From positions 1 to 64,000 of the forward strand of contig NZ_QDAE01000004.1 of assembly GCF_003075455.1 (NCBI RefSeq): a DNA stretch of 64,000 nucleotides, given 5' to 3'. Shown here piece after piece: positions 30,398 to 38,843 of the stretch (the first letter of the stretch is position 1; every line of letters begins with the position of its first letter). The stretch is from Arthrobacter sp. Bz4. Lineage in GTDB: Bacteria; Actinomycetota; Actinomycetes; Actinomycetales; Micrococcaceae. Below the pieces are notes generated by a model, which ran no database searches, was not told the DNA's origin, and was given only the letters and a program-made list of their open reading frames with translations. The position numbers were made by a program, and so were the translations under genes.

Positions 30398-31435
30398 ATG
30401 GAACTCGGTATCTACAGTTTCGGGGACATCCACCCCAACCCGGTGACGGGAGAGCGGGTTTCGCCGCAGCAGCGGATGGCGGACCTGCTGGAGCGGGCCC
30501 GGCTCGCCGACCAGGTGGGACTGGACTACTTCGGCATCGGTGAACACCACCGCCCGGACTACGCCGTGTCGTCGGTGGTGCCCGTGCTCGCCGCGGCCGC
30601 CGCGCAGACCACCAGGATCCACCTCGGCTCGGCGGTCACAGTCCTGAGCACCGAGGACCCGGTGCGGGTGTACCAGCAGTTCGCGACCCTCGACCTCCTC
30701 TCCGGAGGCCGGGCTGAGCTCACGGCCGGGCGGGGGTCCTTCATCGAGTCCTATCCGCTGTTCGGGGCGGAACTCGGGGACTACGAAGAGCTCTACGAGG
30801 AGAAAATCCGGCTGCTGCTGCAGCTCGACGCCGCTGAACGCATTACCTGGACCGGCAAGTTCCGTGCCGCCTTGGATGATGCGTTGATCCTGCCGCGGCC
30901 CACCTCAGGGCACCTCGACATCTGGATCGCTACCGGCGGCACACCGGCGTCGTCAGTGCGGGCTGCACGCCTGGGCACGCCCGTGATCTTTGCCTTGCTT
31001 GGGGGAGCCGTGGGGAACTTCGCCCAGCACGCGCAGCTCTATCGCGAGACAGCTGTCCGGGCGGGCCATGACCCCTCGAACCTGAAGGTGGGCCTGAGCG
31101 GCGTCGGGCTGGTGTTGAGGAAGGACGCTTCAGCAGTCTTCAAGCCGTACTGGCTGGACACGATGAAGCGGATTTCATCGGAGCGGGGCTTCCCGATGCC
31201 GAGCGAGGTCACCTACAACATGCAGGCGGCACGCACCGGGGCGATCTTCGTGGGGAACCCCGAGGAAGTGGCGGAGAAGATTGTGCTGGCCCACTCACAG
31301 ATGCAGCACGACCGCCACATTCTGCAGCTCGACTGGTCCTCCGTGCCGCAGGCGCAGGTACTCGAGTCGATTGAACTGCTCGGCACCGAGGTGCTGCCCA
31401 TGGTGCGCCGCGAGCTCGGTGTGGTGGCGCCGTAG
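30398..31435 (+). CDS. LLM-class flavin-dependent oxidoreductase
   Basis: The 345-residue protein has a luciferase-like TIM-barrel fold. Recognisable segments are LGIYSFGDIHPNP, DYFGIGEHHRPDYAVS, VLSTEDPVRVYQQFATLDLLS and GRGSFIESYPLFG near residue 110. The last two match the alkanal-monooxygenase-like group. It probably uses FMN (or F420) with a small organic substrate, which cannot be named. It lies 27 bp after fdhD in the same direction and may be cotranscribed, although no functional link is evident. Confidence 0.87.
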   Translation: MELGIYSFGDIHPNPVTGERVSPQQRMADLLERARLADQVGLDYFGIGEHHRPDYAVSSVVPVLAAAAAQTTRIHLGSAVTVLSTEDPVRVYQQFATLDLLSGGRAELTAGRGSFIESYPLFGAELGDYEELYEEKIRLLLQLDAAERITWTGKFRAALDDALILPRPTSGHLDIWIATGGTPASSVRAARLGTPVIFALLGGAVGNFAQHAQLYRETAVRAGHDPSNLKVGLSGVGLVLRKDASAVFKPYWLDTMKRISSERGFPMPSEVTYNMQAARTGAIFVGNPEEVAEKIVLAHSQMQHDRHILQLDWSSVPQAQVLESIELLGTEVLPMVRRELGVVAP

Positions 31436-31443
31436 CGGTGAGC

Positions 31444-31514
31444 AACCTGGACAGGCCGGGTCAACCTGGACATTGGTGAGAGAAAAGCGAAAGTTGCCCA
31501 CGGATGTCCAGGTT
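31444..31514. repeat. AACCTGGACA repeats between convergent genes
   Basis: AACCTGGACA occurs at 31444-31453 and 31463-31472, and its complement TGTCCAGGTT at 31505-31514. The second and third copies form a perfect 11-bp inverted repeat with a 30-base loop. It may end transcription of the convergent neighbours, but it lacks a T-run. Confidence 0.5.
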
Positions 31515-31551
31515 CCTCACCGAAACGGGCCAAGCGGGCACGACGACGACG

Positions 31552-32364
31552 CTAGCCGGGAATGCGTTCGCCGGCTTCCACCGGGACGCCGATGCGGTTA
31601 CCGTCGATCGGCCGCGGGCAGGTGCCATACGGGGTGAACGCGCTCGGGTAGTTCAACGCACGGTTGAAGTCGAGCTGGACCCGACCATCAGATGACACCC
31701 GGTCGGTGACAAGGAAACGCCACCCGGCGGTGGTGTCCTTGTTCGTCGCATCGTGGAACGCCACTTTCAGGGAGCCGTCCCGCTGCTGTTCGGCCATCAG
31801 GGTGTGTTCATCGCCACCGATGACAAAGGAAACCGTTCCGGTCGCCTGGGCGACGTCGTCGACCTCGGGGTGGGCGGTCCGGATCGGTATCTCACGCGCC
31901 GCCGGAAAGGCAGTGTAGCGGCCCTCGGCCACCGCGAAGGAGTCGTACTCGAAGACGGGCACGCCGTCGAACCCAGTGAATGTGGGGGCCGTGTTGTCGC
32001 GGGTCCGCACCACGTAGCGGTTGCCGCGGACCGCGAGTTCCACCACTGTGTCCTGATAGCGCACCCAGTTAAGGGAATCGCCGTCGTCGAGGAGCTGGGT
32101 GATCGTTCCACTGACTGGCGCCCCGGTGCTTGCGAGGGTCAGGCCCTCAGCGACCTGGGCGGTCAGGGTGGCGCCCTCGGCGGAACCGGGCAGCCCTGCA
32201 CTCCAGAGGCCGGGCACCAGTTCCAGTGCCGACGGCTCAGCAGGTAGCCACTGCAGGGACGTCAGGGTCAGCCAGCCATGGCCGACGGCGAGGGAGCCGT
32301 CACGCTGCTCACGGAAGCTGCGCCACTGCTGGAGGTGAGTCCGGTCAGGGGTGTGCTGGGTCAT
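31552..32364 (-). CDS. DUF1684 family protein
   Basis: The 270-residue cytosolic protein carries the DUF1684 signature at its C-terminus (FNRALNYPSAFTPYGTCPRP followed by GNRIGVPVEAGER). The N-terminus is WRSFREQRDGSLAVGHGWLTL. The whole protein is beta-rich and has no signal peptide or membrane segment. The family has no established activity. It is followed by the amino acid ABC transporter genes further along the minus strand, upstream of it and with a 29-bp gap, so it may be the last gene of that operon. Confidence 0.85.
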   Translation of the reverse strand: MTQHTPDRTHLQQWRSFREQRDGSLAVGHGWLTLTSLQWLPAEPSALELVPGLWSAGLPGSAEGATLTAQVAEGLTLASTGAPVSGTITQLLDDGDSLNWVRYQDTVVELAVRGNRYVVRTRDNTAPTFTGFDGVPVFEYDSFAVAEGRYTAFPAAREIPIRTAHPEVDDVAQATGTVSFVIGGDEHTLMAEQQRDGSLKVAFHDATNKDTTAGWRFLVTDRVSSDGRVQLDFNRALNYPSAFTPYGTCPRPIDGNRIGVPVEAGERIPG

Positions 32365-32393
32365 GGGAAATCTCCAAAAAGTCGCAGAACGGG

Positions 32394-33187
32394 TCAGAAC
32401 GGGTGGAGGAGGCGCTGGACGAACCGTTTGGTCCGCTCCGCTTTGGGCGCCCGCAGCACGGTGTCGGGGTGGCCGCGTTCGATCACCACGCCGCCGTCCA
32501 TGAAGACCACTTCATCGGCAACCTCGCGGGCGAAGGCCAGCTCATGGGTAACGATCACCATGGTCCATTGCTCGTCGGCTAGTTCCTTGATGACACCCAG
32601 GACTTCACCCACGAGCTCCGGGTCGAGCGCCGAGGTGGGTTCATCAAAGAGCAGCAGCGCCGGTTTCAGGGCCAGCGCGCGCACAATGCCGACCCGCTGC
32701 TGCTGCCCGCCCGACAGTTCAAACGGGTACTGGTCCTTCTTGTCGGCCAGTCCCACCCGGGCGAGCAGCGCCTCGGCGTCCCGGACGGCGTCGGCCCTGC
32801 GGGTTTTCTTGACCTGCATGGGTCCTTCGATGACGTTCTGAAGGACGGTCATGTGGGGAAACAGGTTGTAGTGCTGGAAGACCATGGCGCTCTGGTCGCG
32901 CAACGCCGACAGGTCCCTGGCTTTGACCTGCCCGCCGAAATCCACCGACGGTCCACCCGCGACCGAGACTGTTCCGCCGTCGGGCGTCTCGAGCCCGTTG
33001 AGGCAGCGGAGCACTGTGGTTTTACCGGAGCCGGACGCCCGATCAGGGCAGTGACCTGACCGGGCCGGACCGCCAGGTCGATTGACTTCAGCACCACGTT
33101 GTCGCCGAACGATTTACTGAGTCCGGTCACGGTCAGCAGGTTTCCCGGTTCACCGGAGCGGCCGGCAGCGGGCTCAGTGTGCGACAT
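32394..33187 (-). CDS. Amino acid ABC transporter ATPase, interrupted by a frameshift
   Basis: This is the ATP-hydrolysing subunit of a polar amino acid importer, about 264 residues when repaired. The frame breaks inside Walker A near 33037. Restoring one base in a G/C run gives GPSGSGKTTVLRCLNG in place of the garbled GRPAPVKPQC. The Q-loop, signature LSGGQQQR, Walker B LLLFDEPTSALDP and H-loop VTHE are intact downstream. The two overlapping frames are 33187-32849 and 33014 downward. It overlaps the permease gene by 14 bases. Without the repair no functional transporter could be made. Confidence 0.85.
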
Positions 33188-33833
33188 AACGATCCAACCT
33201 CTTCTCCAGATAGGACTGCCCGCTGGAGAGAACGAGGCAGAACACCCAGTAGACCAGCGCGGCCTCCAGATACAACATCATGAATTGCTGGCTGAACGCT
33301 GCGATCTCCTGCGCCTGGCGGAACAGCTCGGTCACCAGGATCAGTGATGCCAGGGAAGTGTCCTTCACCAGGCTGATGAACGTGTTGGACAGGGGTGGTA
33401 CCGACACGCGGGCGGCCTGCGGCAGGATAATCCGGCGCAGGGTCCGGGTGCGGGACATGCCAATGGTGTGCCCGGCCTCCCATTGGCCCTTGGGGACGGA
33501 CAGGATCGCCGCACGGATGATCTCCGCCGCGTAGCCGGCCACGTTCAGGGAGAACGCGATGATGGCGCTGGGCCAGGGATCAATCACCAGCCCGATCGAG
33601 GGCAGCCCATAGAAGATGACGAACAGCTGCACCAGCAGGGGAGTGCCCCTGATGATTGAGACGTACACCCGGGCCGCTCCTGACGCGAACCGGTTGCTGC
33701 TCAACCGCATCAAAGCGATCACGAGCGCCAGGAGCAGGCCGAGGACAAACGACGACAGGGACAGCGGGATGGTGCCCGTCAGCCCGCCCAGGACCAGAGG
33801 CCAGAGCGAATCCCAGAACAGTGTCCAGTCGAT
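33174..33833 (-). CDS. Amino acid ABC transporter permease, possible AUC start
   Basis: The permease belongs to the HisM/GlnP type and has about five helices. Frame similarity to the family starts at IDWTLFWDSLWPLVLGG (codon 33831-33833), where relatives have MDW. This codon is ATC and stands six bases after a perfect GGAGG. No ATG, GTG or TTG occurs in frame from the preceding stop to 33722, which would cost 37 residues including the first helix. The EAA loop appears as EAGHTIGMSRTRTLRRIILPQA. Either an AUC start or a base error explains this. From ATC the product is 219 residues. Confidence 0.8.
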   Translation of the reverse strand: MDWTLFWDSLWPLVLGGLTGTIPLSLSSFVLGLLLALVIALMRLSSNRFASGAARVYVSIIRGTPLLVQLFVIFYGLPSIGLVIDPWPSAIIAFSLNVAGYAAEIIRAAILSVPKGQWEAGHTIGMSRTRTLRRIILPQAARVSVPPLSNTFISLVKDTSLASLILVTELFRQAQEIAAFSQQFMMLYLEAALVYWVFCLVLSSGQSYLEKRLDRYVAH

Positions 33834-33860
33834 GGTGTTCCTCCGTGTGGCTAGCCGGTG

Positions 33861-34685
33861 CTATTCGGTGACGTCGGAGCCGAAGTACTTCTCCGAGATC
33901 TCGGCAAGCGTACCGTCTGCACGCAGACTGGCGAGGGCCTCGTCGACCGCGGCAATCAGGTCGTCGCTGCCCTTGGTGAAGGCGAAGGCACTCAGGGATT
34001 CCTCATCGGTTTCAGCGGCGATCTTGATCGCGTCGGTGGGGTTGGTCTGCTGGTAGTCCAGGTAGGTCAGCGTGTCGTTGATCGTGGCGTCCACCCGCCC
34101 CTGTTCCAGGAGTGCGACTGACTGCGCCCACCCTTCGACTGCCTCAATTTCGGCGCCGCTTTCCTGCGCCAGTTCGTGCCAGTTGCTGGTCAGCGACTGG
34201 GCGGTGGTCTTACCCTCGAGGTCCTCGAAGGAGGTGATCTCGGTGTTGTCGGCGCTGGTGACGATCACACCGGTGCTGACCGTGTAGGGATCGGAGAAAT
34301 CGTAGTTTTCGAGACGCTCGTCGGTGATCGAGACCTGGTTCGCGATGACATCGAACCGGCCGGCATCCAGCCCGGCGAAGATGGCGTCCCACTGGGTTTC
34401 CTCGAACTCCGCCTCAACACCGAGTTCCTCGGCGACGGCGGTGATGACCTCGACGTCGAACCCGGTCAGGTCCCCGGCGCCGCCCTCATGGAAACTGAAG
34501 GGACGGTAGGTTCCCTCGGTGCCGACGGTGATGACGCCGGCGTCCTGGATTTCCTGCAGCGTGGTGGGTCCCGCAGAGGCGCTGCCGTCAGCTGGCTCCC
34601 CGGTGGTTTCTCCGCCGCCGCAGGCCGCCAGGCCCAGGGTGAGAGCGGTGGCTGCGCCAAGGATTGAAAGACGATGGGTCAACAT
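33861..34685 (-). CDS. Amino acid (probably L-cystine) ABC substrate-binding lipoprotein
   Basis: The 274-residue lipoprotein has a type II signal peptide with lipobox LAAC (Cys22). The binding domain (about 45-270) is SBP_bac_3 type, with VGTEGTYRPFSFHEGGAGDLTGFDVEV, WDAIFAGLDAGRFDVIANQVSIT and QSLTSNWHELA segments that resemble cystine-binding TcyA/TcyJ proteins. The gene is first of an operon with permease and ATPase. The start ATG follows AAGGACC. A 16-bp palindrome sits about 60 bp upstream and overlaps a possible -35. Cystine specificity is inferred from similarity in these segments. Confidence 0.85.
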   Translation of the reverse strand: MLTHRLSILGAATALTLGLAACGGGETTGEPADGSASAGPTTLQEIQDAGVITVGTEGTYRPFSFHEGGAGDLTGFDVEVITAVAEELGVEAEFEETQWDAIFAGLDAGRFDVIANQVSITDERLENYDFSDPYTVSTGVIVTSADNTEITSFEDLEGKTTAQSLTSNWHELAQESGAEIEAVEGWAQSVALLEQGRVDATINDTLTYLDYQQTNPTDAIKIAAETDEESLSAFAFTKGSDDLIAAVDEALASLRADGTLAEISEKYFGSDVTE

Positions 34686-34746
34686 TTTTGCGGGTCCTTA
34701 CTAACTGGGGATGGTTCAGGGGTCTCCTGCCGTTGTACAGGGCATG

Positions 34747-34762
34747 GTTGTGCGGGCACAAC
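34747..34762. promoter_or_regulatory. Palindromic operator candidate before the cystine-type importer
   Basis: GTTGTGC, GG and GCACAAC form a perfect inverted repeat. On the minus strand it overlaps a TTGTGC (-35-like) element that is 18 bases from TACAAC (-10-like). A repressor bound here would block transcription of the importer operon. The rest of the 220-bp gap to the ABC exporter shows no gene. Confidence 0.45.
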
Positions 34763-34905
34763 GTGCGGAGCCACATAGTGCAACAAAGCCCTCAGCGGAA
34801 TTAGTTCCGGCCGCCGGTGTGATCCGTGCGACCTTGGGCCGCTCCGGGACTCGTCCCCGGAGGTTGCGGGCATAAGCTGAACACCAGAGCAACGGAGGCT
34901 TATAC

Positions 34906-36789
34906 ATGAGCATGGAAGGCGCTGCCTGGAATTCCCTGTACCGGATTTCCACCGCCAAGGACAGCAACAACAAATTCTCGAAGGAAACGCTGAAACGCAT
35001 CCTGAGATTTGCTGTGCCGTACCGGACCAAACTGATCTTCTTCATCGCGTTGTCGGTGGTGTCCGCGTTCCTCGCGGTCGCGACGCCGGTCCTCGCTGGC
35101 CAGGTGGTCAACGAGATCATTGCCGGCACCGGGCTTGAGACAGTCATCTGGCTGGCCGTCGTCATCGCTCTGGTAGCGGTTGCCGACGCCGTGGTGTCCA
35201 TGGCGACCCGCTGGTTCTCCTCGAAGATCGGTGAGGGAGTCATCCTGGACCTGCGCACCACCGTTTTCGACCACGTACAGAAAATGCCGATCGCCTTCTT
35301 CACCCGGACCCGGACGGGCGCGCTGGTGAGCCGGCTCAACAACGACGTGATCGGCGCACAGCAGGCCTTCAGCGGCACCCTCTCCGGGGTGGTCAGCAAC
35401 ATTGTGGCGCTCGCCCTCACCCTGGTGGTCATGCTGACGACGTCGGTCCTGGTCACCGTGCTGGCCGTCATCATGCTGCCGATCTTCCTGTTGCCCGCCC
35501 GCCGGATGGGCAACCGCCTCGCCGCCCTGCGTCGCGAGGCAGCCGACCACAACTCGGCGATGAGCACGCAGATGACCGAGCGCTTTTCCGCCCCCGGCGC
35601 CACCCTGGTCAAACTGTTCGGCCGCCCGGACGAGGAGTCGCAGGAATTCGCGGTCCGCGCCGCACGGGTCCGCGACATTGGCGTCCGGATGGCCATGCTC
35701 CAGTGGGTCTTCGTCACCGCACTGATGCTGGTCTCCGCGCTCGCCCTCGCCCTGGTGTACGGCCTCGGCGGTGCCCTGGCCCTGAACGGTGCGTTGAACA
35801 CGGGTGAGGTGGTCACGCTCGCGCTGCTGCTCACCCGCCTGTACGCACCCCTGACCAACCTGGCCAACGCCCGGGTGGAAATCATGAGCGCGCTGGTCAG
35901 CTTCGAGCGCGTCTTCGAGGTCCTCGACCTGGACCCGCTGATCAAGGAGAAGCCCGACGCGGGACGTATCCCCGACGGTCCGGTCTCAGTGGAGTTCGAC
36001 GACGTCCGGTTCGCCTACCCCTCGGCGGACAAGGTGTCCCTCGCCTCACTGGAGGAGGTCTCCACCCTGGATACCCGGGGCGGCGAGGAGGTGCTGCACG
36101 GGGTGTCCTTCCGGGTGGAACCGGGCCAGACGATCGCCCTGGTGGGAACATCGGGTGCCGGCAAATCCACGATCGCGCAGTTGCTGTCCCGGTTGTACGA
36201 CGTCGACAGCGGCGCGGTCCGCCTCGCTGGCACCGACGTGCGGGACGTGACCTTCGAATCGCTCCGGCACACCATGGGCATGGTCACCCAGGACGGCCAT
36301 CTCTTCCACGAGACCATCAAATCGAATCTGCTACTGGCACGGCCCGGGGCGACCGACGAGGAGATCTGGGACGCCGTCCGGCGGGCCCGGCTCGAACCGC
36401 TGCTGAGGTCACTGCCCGATCAGCTGGACACCATGGTGGGGGAGCGCGGCTACCGGCTTTCCGGCGGGGAACGCCAGCGCATGACGATCGCCCGGCTCCT
36501 GCTGGCCCAACCCCGGGTGGTGATCCTGGACGAGGCGACCGCCGCACTGGACTCCACCTCCGAGGCGGCAGTCCAGGCAGCGCTCAGTGAAGCACTGGAG
36601 GGGCGGACCGCCATCGTCATCGCCCACCGGCTCTCGACCATCCGCACCGCCGACCAGATCCTCGTGATCGAGGACGGCCAGATTGCCGAACGCGGAACCC
36701 ACGACGAACTGCTGGAACGTGGCGGCAGGTACGCGGAACTGCACCGCACCCAGTTCGCGGTCAGGAAGAACGTGGCGCCGGGGCTCTAA
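34906..36789 (+). CDS. ABC exporter, fused membrane and ATPase domains
   Basis: The 627-residue half-transporter has six membrane helices in residues ~30-320 (ABC_membrane domain), then an ATPase domain (about 355-600). The ATPase carries Walker A GTSGAGKS, Q-loop MVTQDG, signature LSGGERQR, Walker B VVILDEATAALD and H-loop AHR. It belongs to the multidrug/lipid exporter class and probably works as a homodimer, since no partner half-transporter is adjacent. A 30-residue insertion before Walker A (near ADKVSLASLEEVSTLDTRGG) is typical of actinobacterial members. The substrate is unknown. Confidence 0.9.
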   Translation: MSMEGAAWNSLYRISTAKDSNNKFSKETLKRILRFAVPYRTKLIFFIALSVVSAFLAVATPVLAGQVVNEIIAGTGLETVIWLAVVIALVAVADAVVSMATRWFSSKIGEGVILDLRTTVFDHVQKMPIAFFTRTRTGALVSRLNNDVIGAQQAFSGTLSGVVSNIVALALTLVVMLTTSVLVTVLAVIMLPIFLLPARRMGNRLAALRREAADHNSAMSTQMTERFSAPGATLVKLFGRPDEESQEFAVRAARVRDIGVRMAMLQWVFVTALMLVSALALALVYGLGGALALNGALNTGEVVTLALLLTRLYAPLTNLANARVEIMSALVSFERVFEVLDLDPLIKEKPDAGRIPDGPVSVEFDDVRFAYPSADKVSLASLEEVSTLDTRGGEEVLHGVSFRVEPGQTIALVGTSGAGKSTIAQLLSRLYDVDSGAVRLAGTDVRDVTFESLRHTMGMVTQDGHLFHETIKSNLLLARPGATDEEIWDAVRRARLEPLLRSLPDQLDTMVGERGYRLSGGERQRMTIARLLLAQPRVVILDEATAALDSTSEAAVQAALSEALEGRTAIVIAHRLSTIRTADQILVIEDGQIAERGTHDELLERGGRYAELHRTQFAVRKNVAPGL

Positions 36790-36805
36790 CGCCCTGTGGG
36801 CCGGT

Positions 36806-37450
36806 TCAGGTGGCAGGAGCAGCGGTGCCTGCCGCGCCGCCGCGGGGGCGCGGGTCCGGAATGTGAAGCAGCGGGAGCGCTGCGTTGACCATGGGCCCTA
36901 TTAGGAGGGCAAAGGCGACGGTGCCGACGCCGACGGTGCCGCCGAGCAACCAGCCGATGGCCAGCACGGTGAGTTCGATGAGCGTACGAACCTTCCAGAT
37001 CTTCCAGCCCCACTTCCGGTGAATACCGGTCATCAACCCGTCCCGGGGTCCGGGGCCCATCCGGGCACCGATGTACAGTCCGGTTGCCAGCGCCAGGAGG
37101 GTGAGCCCACCGGTAAACAACAGGATCTGCGCCCAGAGTTCCGTCGGCATCGGAAGTATGGCCAGGCCCACCTCTGCGCTGGGGCCCACCAGCGCCACGT
37201 TGAGTACCGTCCCGATGCCCGGCTTCTGCCGGATAGGAATCCAGAGCAGGAGCACCAGCAGCCCAATGATGTTCGTGGCGACACCGAAGGGGAGCCCCGA
37301 CTGGAGTGCGACACCCTGCCCGAGTACGTCCCACGGTGACACGCCGATCCCGGCCTGGATCATCATGGCAATGGCAAAGCCGTAGCAGAACAAGCCAACC
37401 AGTAGCTGGGGGACGCGTCGGAGGAAGAGGTGGCTCATAGGGGCCGACAT
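36806..37450 (-). CDS. YczE/YitT-like integral membrane protein
   Basis: The 214-residue protein has five to six transmembrane helices. QLLVGLFCYGFAIAMMIQAGIGVSPWDVL at the start and ATGLYIGARMGPGPRDGLMTG in the middle are features of the YczE/YyaS/YitT family of unknown function. The ATG at 37450 overlaps the stop of the upstream DUF6314 gene by one base (TAATG), so the two are coupled. Open frame continues upstream but without family features. It is convergent with the ABC exporter. Confidence 0.85.
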   Translation of the reverse strand: MSAPMSHLFLRRVPQLLVGLFCYGFAIAMMIQAGIGVSPWDVLGQGVALQSGLPFGVATNIIGLLVLLLWIPIRQKPGIGTVLNVALVGPSAEVGLAILPMPTELWAQILLFTGGLTLLALATGLYIGARMGPGPRDGLMTGIHRKWGWKIWKVRTLIELTVLAIGWLLGGTVGVGTVAFALLIGPMVNAALPLLHIPDPRPRGGAAGTAAPAT

Positions 37451-37947
37451 TACGCCCCGCGGCTGCTTCTCAACGATTCCGTTTCGGCGGTCCGGGTGAG
37501 GCGCGTCAGCAGCGTCAGATCCTTCTGGGGGCCGCTGACCCGCCACCTGTACTGCCAATGATCCCGACCCACCAGGACGAACTCTCCCCGGTAAACGTCG
37601 GGTGGGCACGGATGTACGGGCAAATCCTGGCCGGTGGAGAGGTCGAGGCAGTGGAAAAAGCGGCCGTCCGGGAAGAACACCTCTGCTGACTGGGGTTCGA
37701 CTGTCGGCCGCCAGAACAGTTCGCGGGTCGCTGGTGTGGGTGAGGACCCGGCCCAGGCGAGGGAGCCGCGCTCGCCGTGGCGAAGGGCGCCGTCGTCGAA
37801 CGTGAAGGTCGCGACGCCGGTGAACCGGCCCGTCAGACCGGAGGCGTGATCGGCCAGTGAACGCTCGACCGTCCAGGAGCCGTGCAGATAGTTGAGGAGC
37901 GTATCAGCGGCGCCGAGGCGAAACGGTTCATTCATCGGGCTACCCAT
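37450..37947 (-). CDS. DUF6314 family protein
   Basis: The 165-residue cytosolic protein matches the DUF6314 pattern: LLNYLHGSWTVERSLAD, FTGVATF, and a Tyr/Arg-rich C-terminal strand (VYRGEFVLVGRDHWQYRWRVSGPQKD). It looks like a small beta-barrel of the lipocalin kind. It could start at ATG 37947 or ATG 37935. The gene is coupled to the YczE-like gene. Its start lies just downstream of tRNA-Arg on the same strand. Confidence 0.8.
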   Translation of the reverse strand: MGSPMNEPFRLGAADTLLNYLHGSWTVERSLADHASGLTGRFTGVATFTFDDGALRHGERGSLAWAGSSPTPATRELFWRPTVEPQSAEVFFPDGRFFHCLDLSTGQDLPVHPCPPDVYRGEFVLVGRDHWQYRWRVSGPQKDLTLLTRLTRTAETESLRSSRGA

Positions 37948-37953
37948 CCACGG

Positions 37954-38030
37954 TGGTGCCCCTGGCCGGAATCGAACCGACGACCTTCCCTTTAGGAGAG
38001 GGACGCTCTATCCTACTGAGCTACAGAGGC
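37954..38030 (-). tRNA. tRNA-Arg (anticodon CCT)
   Basis: The minus strand folds into a full cloverleaf. The acceptor GCCTCTG pairs with CAGGGGC (one wobble), and the D-arm GCTC/GAGC is present. The anticodon stem TCCCT/AGGGA holds the loop CTCCTAA, giving anticodon CCT (Arg, AGG codons). The T-arm GTCGG-TTCGATT-CCGGC is normal. The CCA end is encoded. Confidence 0.96.
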
Positions 38031-38048
38031 GGGTACAGCGGTACCAGC

Positions 38049-38693
38049 TTACCTGCTTTCGGGCGCTGTCCCATTCGGGTCGGTCAGCAGTACCGGGAGC
38101 TTGCCGCGAACGCTGCCCGGAAGCAGGACCGCCAGAAGTCCTGCGATGGCTGAGAGCCCCAGCAGGACCCAGCGCGCGATGGTGAGCGCCGAGGCCAAGG
38201 CAACCTGGCCGTCGTCGGGCGCTGTGGCCGCCAGCATCGAATCTATTGCCACGTTTTCCCACAGGTCCACCACCGCGAACAGCAGCGGCGGGGCCCAAAG
38301 CAGCCAGCGCAGCCAACGGCGATCAACATTTAACTGGATCAGGAGAAGCCACGCGATGCCGAAGATGAGGGGGAACAGTGTTCCCGCAGTCTTATGGAGG
38401 TAGCTGAGCTGGCCGAGAGCGTCGTCGTCCATGGCCGCCTGCAGGGCGGCCACGTGGGCCGACCCGTAACCACCAAACATCATGTCGGGCATCGTCAGCC
38501 CCTCGGCGAGCTGGCCCAGCTGGCCCAGTGCGAGGAGGTGGTAGTACCCGAACAGGAGAACTGCCGTGGCAGCCGCGGCGATCAGGAGCATGTTCCCGTT
38601 GCTGCGTGGTGGAACTGCGGTTGGAGCGGCGTCGGGCATGCCGGCCGCGGCCGGTCCGTGCTTCTTGGCGATCTGCGCTCGGGTCTTGGACAT
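38049..38693 (-). CDS. Four-helix membrane protein, unknown function
   Basis: The 214-residue protein has a ~30-residue basic, Pro/Ala-rich N-terminal region and four predicted transmembrane helices (about 35-56, 105-122, 128-147, 170-195). A conserved-looking central block reads HKTAGTLFPLIFGIAWLLL, and a WENVAIDSMLA segment follows. I do not recognise the family. It lies 18 bp upstream of tRNA-Arg on the same strand and diverges from the AGCS symporter. Confidence 0.6.
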   Translation of the reverse strand: MSKTRAQIAKKHGPAAAGMPDAAPTAVPPRSNGNMLLIAAAATAVLLFGYYHLLALGQLGQLAEGLTMPDMMFGGYGSAHVAALQAAMDDDALGQLSYLHKTAGTLFPLIFGIAWLLLIQLNVDRRWLRWLLWAPPLLFAVVDLWENVAIDSMLAATAPDDGQVALASALTIARWVLLGLSAIAGLLAVLLPGSVRGKLPVLLTDPNGTAPESR

Positions 38694-38755
38694 GCAGTGA
38701 TTATCCCAGCTGTCCGGATGAAATCAGATCCCACCATGTGAAACTGCGGATTTTC

Positions 38756-38771
38756 TGTGAACTACATCACG
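38756..38771. promoter_or_regulatory. CRP/GlxR-like site before the AGCS symporter
   Basis: TGTGA-ACTACA-TCACG matches the TGTGA-N6-TCACA consensus of CRP-family regulators with one mismatch. It lies 73-88 bp upstream of the symporter start, in a gap between divergent genes. Confidence 0.5.
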
Positions 38772-38843
38772 TTTTGGTGACAAATATGCCATTCGAAGCA
38801 TCTGTGATTGCAAACACACCACGCTTTGCGGTTGTTTAGATGA

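Noticed and set aside
34686-34905. SAM or other sulfur riboswitch upstream of the cystine-type importer
   Set aside because: No conserved riboswitch block was found; only a palindrome near the promoter.
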